Origin: Telopea speciosissima
Lineage: Eukaryota; Streptophyta; Magnoliopsida; Proteales; Proteaceae
Reading direction: 5' to 3'
DNA length: 64,000 nucleotides
Assembly (NCBI RefSeq): GCF_018873765.1
Contig: NC_057918.1
Coordinates: 39,719,871 to 39,783,870 of the forward strand
The notes beneath the pieces are model-generated. The model saw nothing but the letters and a program-made list of their open reading frames with translations. It was not told where the DNA came from and ran no database searches. The first letter of the stretch is position 1. Every line of letters begins with the position of its first letter. Positions 35,985 to 46,990 of the stretch are shown here, piece by piece. A program made the translations under genes and the position numbers.

Positions 35985-36283
35985 TGTTCGCCATCGTTTC
36001 ACCTAAATAGCTTAAACTGTTAGGGAAGGGAAACGTCAATGTATACATCAACACTCCCCCCCCCCCCCCACACATACGGGCCAAGATCCCATGGTCCTTA
36101 CACGTGGAGCTCACAACATTAACTTTGCGTAACACCGAGGGAGAAGAAATGTCGGGAAAACTCTTCTGATGCACTTCTCAAGTATCGAACACTTGACCTC
36201 CTTGCTCTGATACCATGTTCGCTACCGCTTCTCCTAAAAGCTCGAACTGTTAGGGAAGGGCAGTGTCAATGTATACAACAATA
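35985..36283 (-). mobile_element. TRIM (miniature LTR retrotransposon), complete
   Basis: Two LTRs of 68-69 bp (35985-36053 and 36216-36283) start TGTTCGC and share CTGTTAGGGAAGGG and GTCAATGTATACA. On the minus strand the primer site TGGTATCAGAGCA is directly adjacent to the LTR (36203-36215), and a G-rich polypurine tract (about 36054-36070) precedes the other LTR. The 5-bp duplication GTATG lies at 35980-35984 and 36284-36288. Total length is 299 bp, with no coding capacity. It interrupts the copia frame between 'LMYA'-type residues and the following CTRPD-like block, so removing it joins the copia reading frame. Confidence 0.93.
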
Positions 36284-36393
36284 GTATGCCATGTTGTGTC
36301 CCAGATCAGACATTTGTCATATAGTAGGGGTTGTGAGCCATTATCAATCCAATCCAGGAAAAGAGTATTGGACTATTGTCAAAGGGATCCTCA

Positions 36394-36589
36394 AGTACTT
36401 AAGGAGGACAAAGGATTACTTCCTGGTTTATGATTATGATCAGTTGTGGGTTACATAGACTCAGATTTTCAAACTGACAAAGACGATAGAAAGTACTTAA
36501 GGAGGACAAAGGATTACTTCCTGGTTTATGATTATGATCAGTTGTGGGTTACACAGACTCAGATTTTCAAACTGACAAAGATGATAGAA
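36394..36589 (+). repeat. 98-bp tandem duplication in copia RNase H
   Basis: AGTACTTAAGGAGGACAAAG begins at 36394 and again at 36492, and the two 98-bp units differ at only a few positions. One unit carries a TAG where the other has CAG. It is a local duplication within decayed copia sequence. Confidence 0.9.
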
Positions 36590-36776
36590 AGCCTATATCC
36601 GGGATTGTCTTTATGATGGGTGGTGCAGCCATAATTTGGAAGAGCACCAAATAAAAGTCAACAACCAATTCCACTACTAAAGCTGAATACCTGGTAGCTA
36701 GTGAAGCAACCAAGGGGTCTAGCTCAAGAAATTCTTAACCAACCAAGGGGTGGTCTTTGAGCCCATCGAGCATCCT

Positions 36777-36927
36777 CAAGACTGATTCCATGGCTGAGAG
36801 GAACATTTCCTCTCTTAGAATTCTTCACGTTGAACCTATTCAATACTTTATGAATATAAGTGGATTGATAAACCTAATATCTTATTCTTGCAATCTCTCA
36901 CAAGCTTTATCCCTAGGATATAACTGG
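36777..36927 (-). repeat. Inverted copy of the copia segment next to CACTA
   Basis: Reverse complement of about 35748-35899, roughly 90% alike by eye, ending at TGG before CACTACAAG. It shows that the inverted duplication includes host copia DNA beyond the transposon terminus. Confidence 0.88.
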
Positions 36928-39900
36928 CACTACAAGAGATCCCATTTTCGGAGATGGGGATGTCAATTATAATACCTCATTTTAATGTTTAATCAATTTG
37001 ATATATATCATCATCATCTGAACATTACATTGCATTGATCAATCCGATGGGGGTGTCAATTATAATACCTTCCACATCAGATTTTACCTAACAAAGATTG
37101 GCGTCACCATTACCCTCTGAATGTTCCAAATTTTGTCCATTGTAATGTACTCTGTTTATATGTCTGATCATGATTCAGATCCTCTTGTCCCATATCAAAA
37201 ATATCCCTAATTTTTGGCCTTATGGCAACTTGCCATTCAGGCCTATGAGAATCTACAATATAAAACACTTACTTTGCTTGTGATGGAAATACAAATGGTT
37301 CGGCAAGCTGATCTTGGTCACTATACAATAAATGGTTAAAATTGATAAGTACAAACCCGAACTCACCTTCCTCAACTCCCTTTCTATTATCAGTCCAATC
37401 ACAATGAAATAATATTACTCTGAGATCCTCTGAGTATTCTAATTCAACTACTTTTTAAAAAAAAAACCATAATTCGTGATAATTCCCTCAATAGGGTGTC
37501 TGTTTCCTGAACTTGAGTAATCTTCTGAAACTGCAGTAATAAGGATCCCACTATTTTGAGTTTTCCTATTATTCTCATGTGACTTACGATGAAACTTGAT
37601 GCCATTATAGATGTATTCATTATAACTTCTCACATCCAAGTTAGAACCTCGAGCAAGCCATCCAATATGATGAGGCACCTCCTCCCCATTCTGGCGTAGA
37701 TACAAAATCTGATGACACAATATTAAGCCACATATAAGATGATCTAAGCTCTAACCTAGCTCACAAAAAATTGAAATTGTTGCACTTACATGCTCATTGA
37801 ACTAAACTAGAAACTCCTTAGCATGTCTTGTCGAAATAAGATGTGGCCGAGATTTAAGACCCATTAATCTTTGCAGCTTCTCTTTGTGGAGCCTAAAAAG
37901 TGTGTACATAATTCCTTTAACTATTACTTTCTCATAAACATATAAAACATAAAACTTAATCAAATATAAATATATTGCAAATACAACATTGATATGTAAT
38001 ACTTACTTTCAGTATTCATTTAATCCATCATAGTTCTTTAGCATGTACCAATGAGCTTGGTCCCTTTCTTGAATGTCTAGTCGTAACATCTCACACTTTC
38101 CTACAGGCCAACCTATTCTTAAGAATATAGAGATTAGATGTTCTACTTCTGTTGAACCTGCAATTCTGATCGGTCTATTCGACCTTGTTTCCACACCTTC
38201 AAAGTATCTAGAGCAGAAGACCAAATACTCATCCGCAATGTATCATTCCAGTATTGATCCTTCTAGCCGACTAAGGTTGTGCATGTAGTCCTTAAGTTGC
38301 TTAAGGAACCTAAACACAAACAAATTTATGACATTTATTCAATGATCATAATATGAAACCTATACTAGTAGCTTCATTATTTAAGCAAAAAGTTCACACT
38401 GATCTCTCTGTTGGATGTATCCAACAGTATTGTACTAGAACAGCCAAGCTAGCTTCATCGGCTAAATGAATATTCAGATGAACCATAATATCAAAGAATG
38501 AAGGTGGGAAAAGTTTTTCCAACTTGCTAAGTATTAAGCCAACACTTTTACCAAGCCTCTTGAAGTCCTCCTCCTTCCCAACTTTACTATACAAATCCCC
38601 AAAAAAAAGCACATAACTCTATCAATACAATGCCAACAATTTTAGGCAACACACCACGCAATGCTACCAGAAGAAGATGTTGCATCATGATATGATAATC
38701 ATGGCTCTTCATCCCTAATATGTTAAGTTCTTGCACACACCGTGAGATTTTACTACAAAGTCCATGTGGAACTTTTACACCCCTTAAAATTGAACAAAAC
38801 AAATCTTTGTCAGCAGTACACATTGTGTAGCATGCTGAGGGTATGAACATTCTATCCTTCCCTTCAATGAACTTTGGGTGAAGATCTGATCGTATTTGTA
38901 TCTCTCAGATCTAAACCTGCCTTCATATTATCCTTCGTCATTTTTTTTTAGATCGAACAATGTGACAATGATACTATCACATACGTTCTTCTCAATGTGC
39001 ATCACGTATAAATTGTGAAGGATTAGATTAGATTTCTAGTATGGCAATTCAAAGAATATATTCTTCTTCTTCCAATTGAATGGATGCTCTGGCTGTTTTA
39101 ACTTCCTTCGCTTCTTCCTCTTCTTCCCATGCTTGTTAGTATTATCTTTCCCAAATGAAGGAAACTGAACACCTTGCAGTTGCTCCAGAATGTCGTAACC
39201 CGATAGTAGCTTTGGTTGTATCCATATTCCTCATAGCCATCGAAATTCCTTTTATCAAATCAAAATCTGTGACCTTGGGGAAGGAATCGACAATGGCCCA
39301 AATAACAGTGCTTCTTCCCATATTTAAGCCAATGAGAAGAAGTATTCTTGTTGCAACATGGACAAGCGAAAACACCTTTAGTACTCTAACCCGATAGTAC
39401 TAATAAGCCGAAAAATCGTCAGTGGTCCATAAAAAACATGCATTTAGCTTAAACTTCTCCTTCTTATATGCATCATAAGTTACAACCCCAATGTTCCACA
39501 ATTCTTTCAACTCTTCTATCAATGGTTGCAAATATATAACTATATCATTCCCAGGCTGGCGTGGTCCATGAATAAGCAAAGTAAGAATGAGAAAGTCTGG
39601 CTTCATGCACATCTATGGTGGCAAATTGTAAGGCATCACAACAAGAAGCTATATGCTATACTTTACGCTCATCGACTTGAACGGGTTGAATTTGTCACTT
39701 GCTAACCCAAGTCTTATATTATGAGGCTCCTCACTAAAAATAGGATGCAACTTATCAAACTCTTTCCATGCTTGCCCATCAACTGGGTGTCGTAATCTTT
39801 GATTGTTTGTACGACCCTTGTGGTGTAACCTCATGTTAAATGAGGTTTTAGACGACATGTATAACCTTTGCAACCTTGGGACCAATGGAAAATGGCGTAG

Positions 39901-40800
39901 TGTCTTAGTTAGGATTTTCTCATCTACTGATGCATATCTTGATGTTCCACATTTGTAACAAGTCGTGGCTTTCTTTTCTCCCTTCCAATACAACATACAA
40001 TCATTTGGGCATAGATCACTCTTGTTATAATTAAGCCCCAAGTCCTTGATGATATTTTTTTGTAAAGTATTCGGCTCGAGAAGTGCCTCTTGCAACAACT
40101 CTAACAGCATTGAGAACGCTTTGTCGGTCATTTTGCAAAGGCACTTTATGTGATATATACGAAGAATGAAGGACAATCTGGTAAACTTCATGCATCCTGG
40201 ATACAAATCCTCTGCATCTTCCCCCAATCGATCAAATTTATCTACCTCTATACTCCTACCCTCTATACACTCACCTGTGACACCATCCTCTACTTCTTCA
40301 TTTGTATTTATTCCACGCATCTCATTTAACATAGTATGTGTAACATCATATGTTTCACCTTCATCATGTACCACTGTGTTAACATGGTGAAGTACATGTG
40401 AAGACGAACCTTCCCCATGGAAACTCCATTTCGTATAATTCCATAAAATTCCATCAACTATCAAATATTCTAACACTGTATCTCTAGTCATCCATAGTTG
40501 ACTAAAGCAATTTACACATGAGTATAGGATCTGATTCCCTATTGCAATACTAGAAAATGCATACTCTATGAATTTGTTGACTTCTAATTTGTATTGTGAA
40601 GACAGCCGGAAATTTGGATCCCTTGACTTTCTAATCCAACTTTTAGGCATAGTTTTCACACGTAGCTACTACAAAAAAAAAAAAAAAAAAAAAAAGATAT
40701 AGTTACAAATCACCATATTGCATACATGTCTTAGAAGTGTCCACTTACAATGACATATTTCCAATCGTATAAAAAACATATCAACCAAGCATATATGCAA
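36928..40800 (-). mobile_element. CACTA (En/Spm) element, right arm of the inverted duplication
   Basis: A terminal CACTACAAGAGATCCC sits at 36928. Homology to the left arm runs to about 40790, in reverse. Domain order on the minus strand: Transpos_assoc and upstream transposase (39649-40659, one open frame), the zinc-like CNKNT region (about 39350), DUF4218 (38394-38850) and DUF4216 remnants (about 37200-37300). It lacks the MITE found in the left arm. The 5' terminus is not found beyond 40800. Confidence 0.88.
39649..40659 (-). CDS. CACTA transposase N-terminal fragment (Transpos_assoc)
   Basis: An uninterrupted frame of 336 residues on the minus strand. Residues 1-80 match the Transpos_assoc domain that opens TNP2-type CACTA transposases (MPKSWIRKSRDPNF; Cys at CVNCFSQLW; WSFHGEG). 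An acidic linker follows (EDAEDLYPG), then MTDKAFSMLLELLQEALLEP, CYKCGTSRY and FPLVPRLQRLYMSSKT, the start of the transposase region. The frame stops at SVKYSI, where a functional protein would continue; downstream pieces are broken. In the left arm the equivalent stretch (31740-32759) already has stops, so this arm is better preserved here. It is probably not active. Confidence 0.8.
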   Translation of the reverse strand: MKTMPKSWIRKSRDPNFRLSSQYKLEVNKFIEYAFSSIAIGNQILYSCVNCFSQLWMTRDTVLEYLIVDGILWNYTKWSFHGEGSSSHVLHHVNTVVHDEGETYDVTHTMLNEMRGINTNEEVEDGVTGECIEGRSIEVDKFDRLGEDAEDLYPGCMKFTRLSFILRIYHIKCLCKMTDKAFSMLLELLQEALLEPNTLQKNIIKDLGLNYNKSDLCPNDCMLYWKGEKKATTCYKCGTSRYASVDEKILTKTLRHFPLVPRLQRLYMSSKTSFNMRLHHKGRTNNQRLRHPVDGQAWKEFDKLHPIFSEEPHNIRLGLASDKFNPFKSMSVKYSI

Positions 40801-40829
40801 GCTGGTCAGCAAAGCAAAAATTAGTAAAA

Positions 40830-41180
40830 GAAGATGCCTACTAACCTAGCCAAGAAACTTATGGAGAGACGCAAGATACGCTAAAGATATGTATAGAATA
40901 GTCTAGAAACTTATGGAAACACTAAGGATATACAAAATACAATTTTAAAACACTATAAATAAGATATGTAAAATATATCATATATAAAATGATAACAAAG
41001 TACGATGAGACAAGTGCGTTTAGTTGATTTTATATAAAGGATGAGATTTCTTGCATGCACTAATGATAAAAATTTTATTAGGTATTGTATCAGTACTCTA
41101 TCGTATAAGTACCTTAAAGATACAATATGTATGGGTTAGTATCGGCAGCTACGGAAGGATACTTAAAACCTTGTATATCA
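40830..41180. repeat. Degraded relic related to the hAT-like GGTTTAAAGTATCG family
   Basis: Contains ATATAAAGGATGAGATTTCTTGCATGCA and, near 41085-41175, TCAGTACTCTATCGTATAAG.. and GGATACTTAAAACCTTGTA, echoing elements A and B. Too diverged to define ends. Confidence 0.35.
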
Positions 41181-41803
41181 TCTCAATGTGCTATTGAAAA
41201 CGAAAAACCATGATATATGCTCTATAAACAAATGACTTGGTTAAATGCTCAATATGATGAATTATGAACAACTGATAAATTCCTTACTACCCATGACAAG
41301 TTTTTCCAGATTGTATACACATCCAAGAGTTTGGATCTTATCCTATTCTTTTGGAATTTTAGGGATTGGTATTCAACCCAAAGTCCGAATCCTCCCACCA
41401 AACAAGTTCCAACAACAACAAAAAAATTGAGAAAAAGAATCTTGTATCAAAGGATCCTTATCTGCACCTCAATCATTTGTAGCAATAATGAATCTTGTAT
41501 CAAAGAATGCTTTCTCTACTTTTGTTTTTTTATATTGTTGCCTTCCATTACGTGCTCTATTTCCATAGCATATATATCAAATATAACTTTTATCAAACTT
41601 TCTTTTGCTCTAATTTCCTTCCTACCAACTGATTTAGTTTATCTTTATGTAGGTGGGGGCAATTTTTTAGCTGTATTTTTTGCCTTGATTTAGTTTATCT
41701 TCTCAATATGTCCTTCCACATTCTGTTAACTTTGTTTCTTTGTTCTTCTTCTTCATTGTATTCAAGGTCAATAATGATCTTGCTATTTCTATTTTTTTTC
41801 TTT

Positions 41804-41942
41804 GAGTAAATTACTCCCCCCTCCCCTCGATTATGCTCTAATGATAAACCCATCCCCTGAGTATTGAGTAATGACTCTCCCCTCTCCTGTCTTAACAAGA
41901 TTCTATCAACCGTACCCATTCCGTTAAAAAGGGCTGTTAAGT
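41804..41942 (+). repeat. Left terminal inverted repeat of Pack-MULE-like element 2
   Basis: Reverse complement of 43473-43609, with few mismatches and small length differences in C/T-rich runs. Core start GAGTAAATTACTCC. Confidence 0.88.
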
Positions 41943-41961
41943 ATTAGAAAAAGACTATAAT

Positions 41962-42035
41962 ACCCATTCTTCTTCTTCTTCTTCTTCTTCTTCTTCATCT
42001 TCATCTTCATCTTCTCCTCCTCCTCCTGCAACTCC
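41962..42035 (+). repeat. (TTC)n/(CTC)n microsatellite
   Basis: TTC triplets run into ATC-TTC and CTC triplets inside Pack-MULE-like element 2. Confidence 0.85.
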
Positions 42036-42522
42036 ACCCCTACCCTACTGCCAACGCAACCCATCTCACTGCCCCCACACATGTTCTCTCCTCACTCTTC
42101 CCTTCTTGGAATCTACGTTACTTCGACTAAGATTCCTTCCCCGAGATAGCTTGTCTCTATGAGGTCTAGAAAGGACGGAGTCTTCCCGAGTGTTAACTCA
42201 AACATTTTGGGCTTCAACTTGCGTAAATGGAGGAATTAACAAGAATCAACACAAACTAATTATGAAGGCATTAAAAGATGAAGATACTGCTTTCTTCTCC
42301 TCTTTTTCAAGAACTATCAAACTCCGATTTAATAGAGGTAGAAAATTCAAGCTCGGATGCACGTAACCCACGAAGAATCATTGGATATCTTCAATCTCCG
42401 CTTATCTTTTGATGGGAATCCATTAATTTTATACACTTAAAATTAGCATATAAATCCTTCGCTGCCGTTGACGAGAACCGATATAGAAATTGAATTTGTA
42501 TTTCACAATCGAAATGAGATAC

Positions 42523-42865
42523 CTTGGGAATAGAGAAGGAGTCGAGAATGGCAAGGAGATCTTCAATGAGGTCTTTGAATGAGGCCTTCTCGGTTCATGG
42601 GTTGGGAGAGGCCGTAGCCTCAAATCGGTGCTAGTGCCCTGAATCCGACTTTGGCAACGACGATCATCTCGGTGCCGCCACGAATACCGATCTCCGGAAC
42701 CCAAAATAAGTGTGCCCTTTTTTTTTGGAGGGAGATTGGGGTTGGATTTGGAATTTGGATCAAGAAAAACGAAATGAAATGCATTGAATCCCAGCCGGTT
42801 CCTATCTCGGCGACATGAAGCTTTAACCCTCTTACATCAATGTACTTGTGCTCTAACTGATCCAT
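42523..42865 (-). pseudogene. Captured epoxide hydrolase-like gene fragment (exon 1 plus intron start)
   Basis: From ATG 42865 the minus strand reads MDQLEHKYIDVRGLKLHV then AEIGTG, the N terminus of plant soluble epoxide hydrolases (alpha/beta-hydrolase fold). Further on are remnants of HGFPEIW..WR (PEIGIRGGTEM), VAKVGFRALAP, GYGLS and, in a shifted frame, KASFKDLIEDLLAIL with SFSIPK, followed by GTATCT, a splice donor. An internal insertion or replacement near 42700-42790 destroys the oxyanion HGxP region. Presence of an intron boundary shows capture from genomic DNA. The catalytic Asp region is not included, so it is inactive. Confidence 0.75.
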
Positions 42866-43254
42866 TTAGGGTCTTGGACTAATTTCGAGCAAGCAAACTA
42901 GCGAGAGAGAGAGAGAGAGAGACATAGATGGCGCAAGAGAAGCTCCTCCTCCACCTGGTTGAAGTGGTTTACGTCTTAACCGAAATTCCCGATACGTAAG
43001 AAAAGTCAAAAACCACGGACCTACCAAAAGCGAATCTATGAATCATGGTGTTCTTTTCTTTTTCTCAAGCTCCTCTATCTTTTATATGTTTTTATTAATC
43101 GATCGAAATGGGTTTGTTTACTAGTTTGATTTAGATGCCAAACAGAGGGGATTGGATAAGAAAAAAATAAAACAGGGGACACAAAAACATAAACAGATCA
43201 AAGATAAGAGCCGAAAATAGAAGAAAAGGCGGGAGAGGGAGAAGAGAAGGCTTT

Positions 43255-43360
43255 CTTGCTCTAGCGGTGGAGGCTACGAAGGTGGTTATGGATGTCGTGC
43301 GGCGGCGGTGGTGACCGTGGCTACGAAGTGGTGGTGGCGGTGGTGAGGACCGTTAACCAA
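43255..43360 (+). pseudogene. Possible captured glycine-rich coding fragment
   Basis: The plus strand reads SGGGYEGGYG and then, in changing frames, further Gly/Arg-rich codons (GGCGGCGG, GGTGGTGGCGG). This composition resembles the C-terminal part of glycine-rich RNA-binding proteins, but low-complexity GGN sequence could arise otherwise. No RRM is present. Confidence 0.25.
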
Positions 43361-43472
43361 ATTGGAGAAACGAGGTTTTTAGGGTTTTGATATGGTTAGG
43401 GATATAATTGGAATATCACAAATATAAGGGTATTTTGGGGTTTAAATGAATATTTTTAGAATGATGTCATCA

Positions 43473-43609
43473 CTTAACAGTCCTTTTTAACGGAATGGGT
43501 ACGATTGATAGAATCTTGTTAATATAGGGGAGGGGAGAGTCATTACTCAATACCCAAGGGAGGGGTTTATCATTAGAGCATAATCTAGGGGAGGGGGGAG
43601 TAATTTACT
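43473..43609 (-). repeat. Right terminal inverted repeat of Pack-MULE-like element 2
   Basis: Partner of 41804-41942. It ends GGGGGAGTAATTTACTC. Confidence 0.88.
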
Positions 43610-43854
43610 CTTTTTCTTTTTTGGTAAACCTATATCTCATTTCAAATATTAGATATATTGTTACCATTTTGATGATCTGGACTCTTAATAAGAGAGCTGT
43701 GTTACTGCCTCCCAAGATGAAAAATTTGCACTTTGTGTCTACATAAAATCTGGTAACTGTTTATTATTCGGGGGAGTAAGGTAGAGTCAAGTCCAAAATT
43801 TATTTAAATTGACCTAATTACAATTAAAAAAATTGGATGAAAATGGGTTCTTGG

Positions 43855-44948
43855 TTATTTTTTCTTGTAGACATGATTCACAGGTTGGATAAAGTTCTAC
43901 CTTTAGACTATCTAAAAGAACATCTTTTACTAATTTATTTATCCTATCTACTCCAATATAACCTAATCATAGGTGCCAGAGATAAGTTGAATTATCTTGA
44001 GCTGATTTTCTTTTCATAGTCACATTAGAGAATTCATTTGCATCAAAAACAGGTTTCTAGACATACAATCTATTATCTAAGAAACCAACAATAATAAATA
44101 GACAATTCAACCAAATAGATAACTTAGTTCCAAACTAAAAAGCATATCCATCTAAAACAAGCTTCGAAACAGAAACAATGTTCCCCCTAAAAGTACGAAC
44201 ATAGAAAACAATTTCTTAAAAATAAAACAATTTTATCAAAATGCACATTGGATAATTCATTTGCATAAAAACAGGTTTTAAGAGATACAATCTATTATCT
44301 AAGAAGCCAGCAGTAATAAATGGACCATTCAACCAAACAGATAACTTAGTTCCAAACTGAAAAGCATATCCATCCAAAACTAACTTCGAAACAAAAACAA
44401 TGTCCCTCCTAAAAGTGGAAACGTAAAAACTCTCTCTCAAAACTAAAACAATTATATCAAAATGCAAACTAAAATCTCCAATGGCTTCTGTAACGCACTC
44501 AACTCTAGGTACCCATTCTCGGACGAACCTCGTCCTTACCCAGTCTTCTTATCAGTCTGAACCTTGCAATATATTACAAGTATGGGTAGTAGAACTAGAG
44601 TCCACCAACCATGTCTTAGATGGTTGTTCTGACAAATTAGATTCATAAAGGACAAAAGTTTCAGAAATACCTTCTTTCGGCTTCTTCAAAAATGTCAAGT
44701 AAGCACGACAGTTCCTCTTCTAATGTCCATCCTTTTTGCAATAAAAGCAAGGTTCCTTTTTAGTTTTCTTGCCCTTTTGAACTCCCTTGGTTGCAACCTT
44801 AAGGGTCTTACCCTTGTTGGTCTTCTTTTTTAAGTCCTTCTTTTTTTAAGTCCTTAGGCTTAGAGGAAGAAGGTTTCTTTTCAGCAGTTAAGACGTCTAC
44901 CTTTTGTTTCTTTGATGCTGAAAAGAAACCTTCTTCCTCTAAGCCTAG
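43855..44948 (-). mobile_element. Copia gag-protease fragment, left arm of a foldback
   Basis: Minus strand, right to left: a Lys-rich gag end, the zinc knuckle CFYCKKDGH.KRNC (about 44700-44745), a protease-like region (WLVDSSSTTHTC, about 44600) and the pre-integrase region (about 44470-44040, VLDGYAFQFGTKLS). The last region is present twice in tandem (44030-44245 and 44246-44465). The right edge ends in a 33-bp hairpin arm (44852-44885) facing 44916-44948. Confidence 0.78.
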
Positions 44949-45920
44949 TTTGCATTTTGATATAATTGTTTTACTTTTGAGAGAGTTATTTTGTTCCCAC
45001 TTTTAGGAGGAACATTGTTTCTGTTTCGAAGCTAGTTTTTGATGGATATGCTTTTCAGTTTGGAACTAAGTTATCTATTCGGTTGAATGGTTCATTTATT
45101 ACTACTGGCTTCTTAGATAACAGATTGTATCTCTTAGAACCTGTTTTTATGCAAATGAATTATCCAATGTGGCTATGAAAAGAAAATCAACTCAAAATAA
45201 TTCAACTTATCTCAGGCATCTATGGTTAGGTCATATTGGAGTAGATAGGCTATATAGATTGGTAAATGATGGTCTTTTAGATAGTCTAAAGGTAGAAACT
45301 TATCCAACCTGTAAATCATGTCTACAAGGAAAAATGACCAAGAAGCCTTTTTTCTAACATGGGCAAGAGGGCTAAAGATTTGTTAAAATTAACATATTAT
45401 GATGTATGAGGATCCATCAACGTTCAAGCGAGGTATGGATACAAATATTTCGTAACCTTCACCGATGATTACTCTCGATATGGATACAGATGCCTAATGC
45501 ACCGCAAATCAGAAACCTTTGAAAAGTTCAAAGAATTCTGAGCTGAGGATGAGAAGCAATTAGGTAAGTGTATCGAGTGCCTCAGATCAGATCGAAGAGG
45601 AGAATACTTATCAGATGAGTTCAGGGACTATCTTAAAGAAATTGGGATTATATCTTAATTGACTACCCTAGGAACACCTAAATAGAACAGTGTTTTAGAG
45701 AGACAAAACCGAACCCTATTAATTATGGTTCGGTCCATGTTAAGCTAAATAGAGCTACCTTTATTGTTTTGGGGTTTTGCCTTGGAGACCACTATCTACA
45801 TCCTGAACAAGGTTCTAACAAAATCTGTACCCAAAACATCCATTAAGTTGTGGTATAGGCATAAGCCTAGTCTACAACGTATTAGGGTGTGGGATTGCAT
45901 TGCACATGTTCAAAAGCAGT
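44949..45920 (+). mobile_element. Copia pre-integrase/integrase fragment, right arm of a foldback
   Basis: Plus strand: 44949-45356 mirrors about 44470-43860 and encodes LRHLWLGHIGVDRLYRLVND with the zinc-like CKSCLQGKMTKKPFF. A decayed integrase core follows, with YFVTFTDDYSRYGY, LRSDRRGEY and VLERQNRTLL, preserving D and E positions among stops. The copy fades out near 45920. Confidence 0.8.
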
Positions 45921-46439
45921 AGACAGACAAGTTGGAATCTCGTTTCAGCCTGGCCCAAAAATCCAAAATTTCCGAAAGATTTTGAATTATGGTTGCAGCA
46001 GAACATCAAATTAGAAACAAACTCAGGATTAGTAACTTCGTGGATAAGAACCAAACCAGCTGTCATAATGTCACCAAACTTAGGTTGAGTGGAGATAATA
46101 GTGAAGAGAATCCCTGCCCCAAATTTCAGTCAATTCCAATGGCCAGAAGTAGTTATCTAAACTGGAGCTGGAATTAGAAAGTAACTCCAAAAATAGAAAG
46201 TGTAGAGTTGCAGGCCAATCCAACCAACAACAGAGCCAGACTGGGATTGAGTGGTCTCCTCAGGGGCCTGGAATAGTCCTCCAATTATCACCTTCAATGG
46301 AATAAAGGCTGCAGGGTTTAGGTCCTTCAATGGCAGCAGCAGAGAACTTGAAAGGGTTGCAGCCGGCAGTTTTGGAGATGGGATTTCTGGCCCCTGTTCA
46401 GCAACAGCAACTCCAATACTTGTTTGGATTGATTTCTGA

Positions 46440-46990
46440 TCTTCTCAGTTGAAGCAGCAGCAAATAGTTGATGTCTCAAATTAACAGCAGAGGTATACCT
46501 CGATTGAGGTGAGAAAACAATAAAAAGAAGATAGGAGAAGAAGAGAGAAGGGGATAAGGAGATTCAGCTCTCACGAGCCAGGCTCTCAGCAGCCCTAAGG
46601 TTTTGGCTCTCTCAGCCAGGCCCTCTCACCCTTCATCCTCACACACATGGACAAGAGAAAACTTGCTCAAAGCAATAATATCAACTTCATTAGTTGTCTA
46701 GAGGCTACTAAGATCCATTACATATATAGGCAGCAATACCTTGCCCCTCAAGTAAATAGAAAATAGAAAGTAACTTGCTACCAAGTAGCTTACAACCAAA
46801 ATAGAAACTTCCTAAAAATATCTGGTTGCCTTATTTCAAAATAGAAACTCCTATTTTAGAGAACAAAACAAAAAATAGTAACAAACTAAAATTAGAAACT
46901 ACCTAATATACTTTCAAAAACTGAAAATAGAAACCACTTCATATGAAGTTCAACAAAGATGTAGAAGGAAACGGGACTCTAAGTGATGGA
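46440..46990 (-). mobile_element. Candidate copia-type LTR (minus strand)
   Basis: Read on the minus strand there is repeated TTTCTATTTT-rich U3, a TATA box GCCTATATATGTAA (about 46720-46735), and a downstream leader rich in CTTCTCC and GAGAGAGCC. No partner LTR or target duplication was found, so it may be a solo LTR. The block 45920-46440 to its left has no clear feature. Confidence 0.45.

Larger units (their letters stand above)
35748..36776 (+). mobile_element. Copia RT-RNase H fragment (spacer of the palindrome)
   Basis: Continuing from the CACTA terminus, plus-strand pieces read the copia RT thumb (STYIDKVLNRFNMQNSKREN; GISHSKSQCP). After a TRIM interruption come RNase H pieces (MPCCVPDQTF; HYQSNPGKEYWTIVKGILKY; LRRTKDYFLVYD) and STTKAEYLVASEATKG. 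This copia is of a different type from the 27.2-kb element. The first 150 bp are repeated in reverse at 36777-36927. An internal 98-bp tandem duplication starts at 36394. Confidence 0.82.
41791..43628. mobile_element. Pack-MULE-like element 2 with captured epoxide hydrolase fragment
   Basis: Inverted repeats of about 140 bp (about 41804-41942 and 43473-43609) share GAGTAAATTACTCCCCCCTC, ATTATGCTCTAATGATAAAC, AACAAGATTCTATCAA and CCCATTCCGTTAAAAAGG. Flanks GCTATTTCT (41782-41790) and CCTATATCT (43629-43637) look like a diverged 9-bp target duplication. The uninterrupted copy at 26930-27217 has the site once (CTATTTCTCATTT). The interior carries the first exon and intron start of an epoxide hydrolase-like gene on the minus strand and, possibly, a glycine-rich coding piece on the plus strand. 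It has no transposase. A 9-bp duplication and long inverted repeats fit the Mutator class. Confidence 0.82.
41700..43850 (-). repeat. Duplicated unit, copy 2 (interrupted by Pack-MULE-like element 2)
   Basis: The left part (41700-41790) and right part (43630-43850) together form the reverse complement of 26930-27217. The identity of the unit is unknown. The right side passes into copia remnants at about 43855. Confidence 0.8.
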
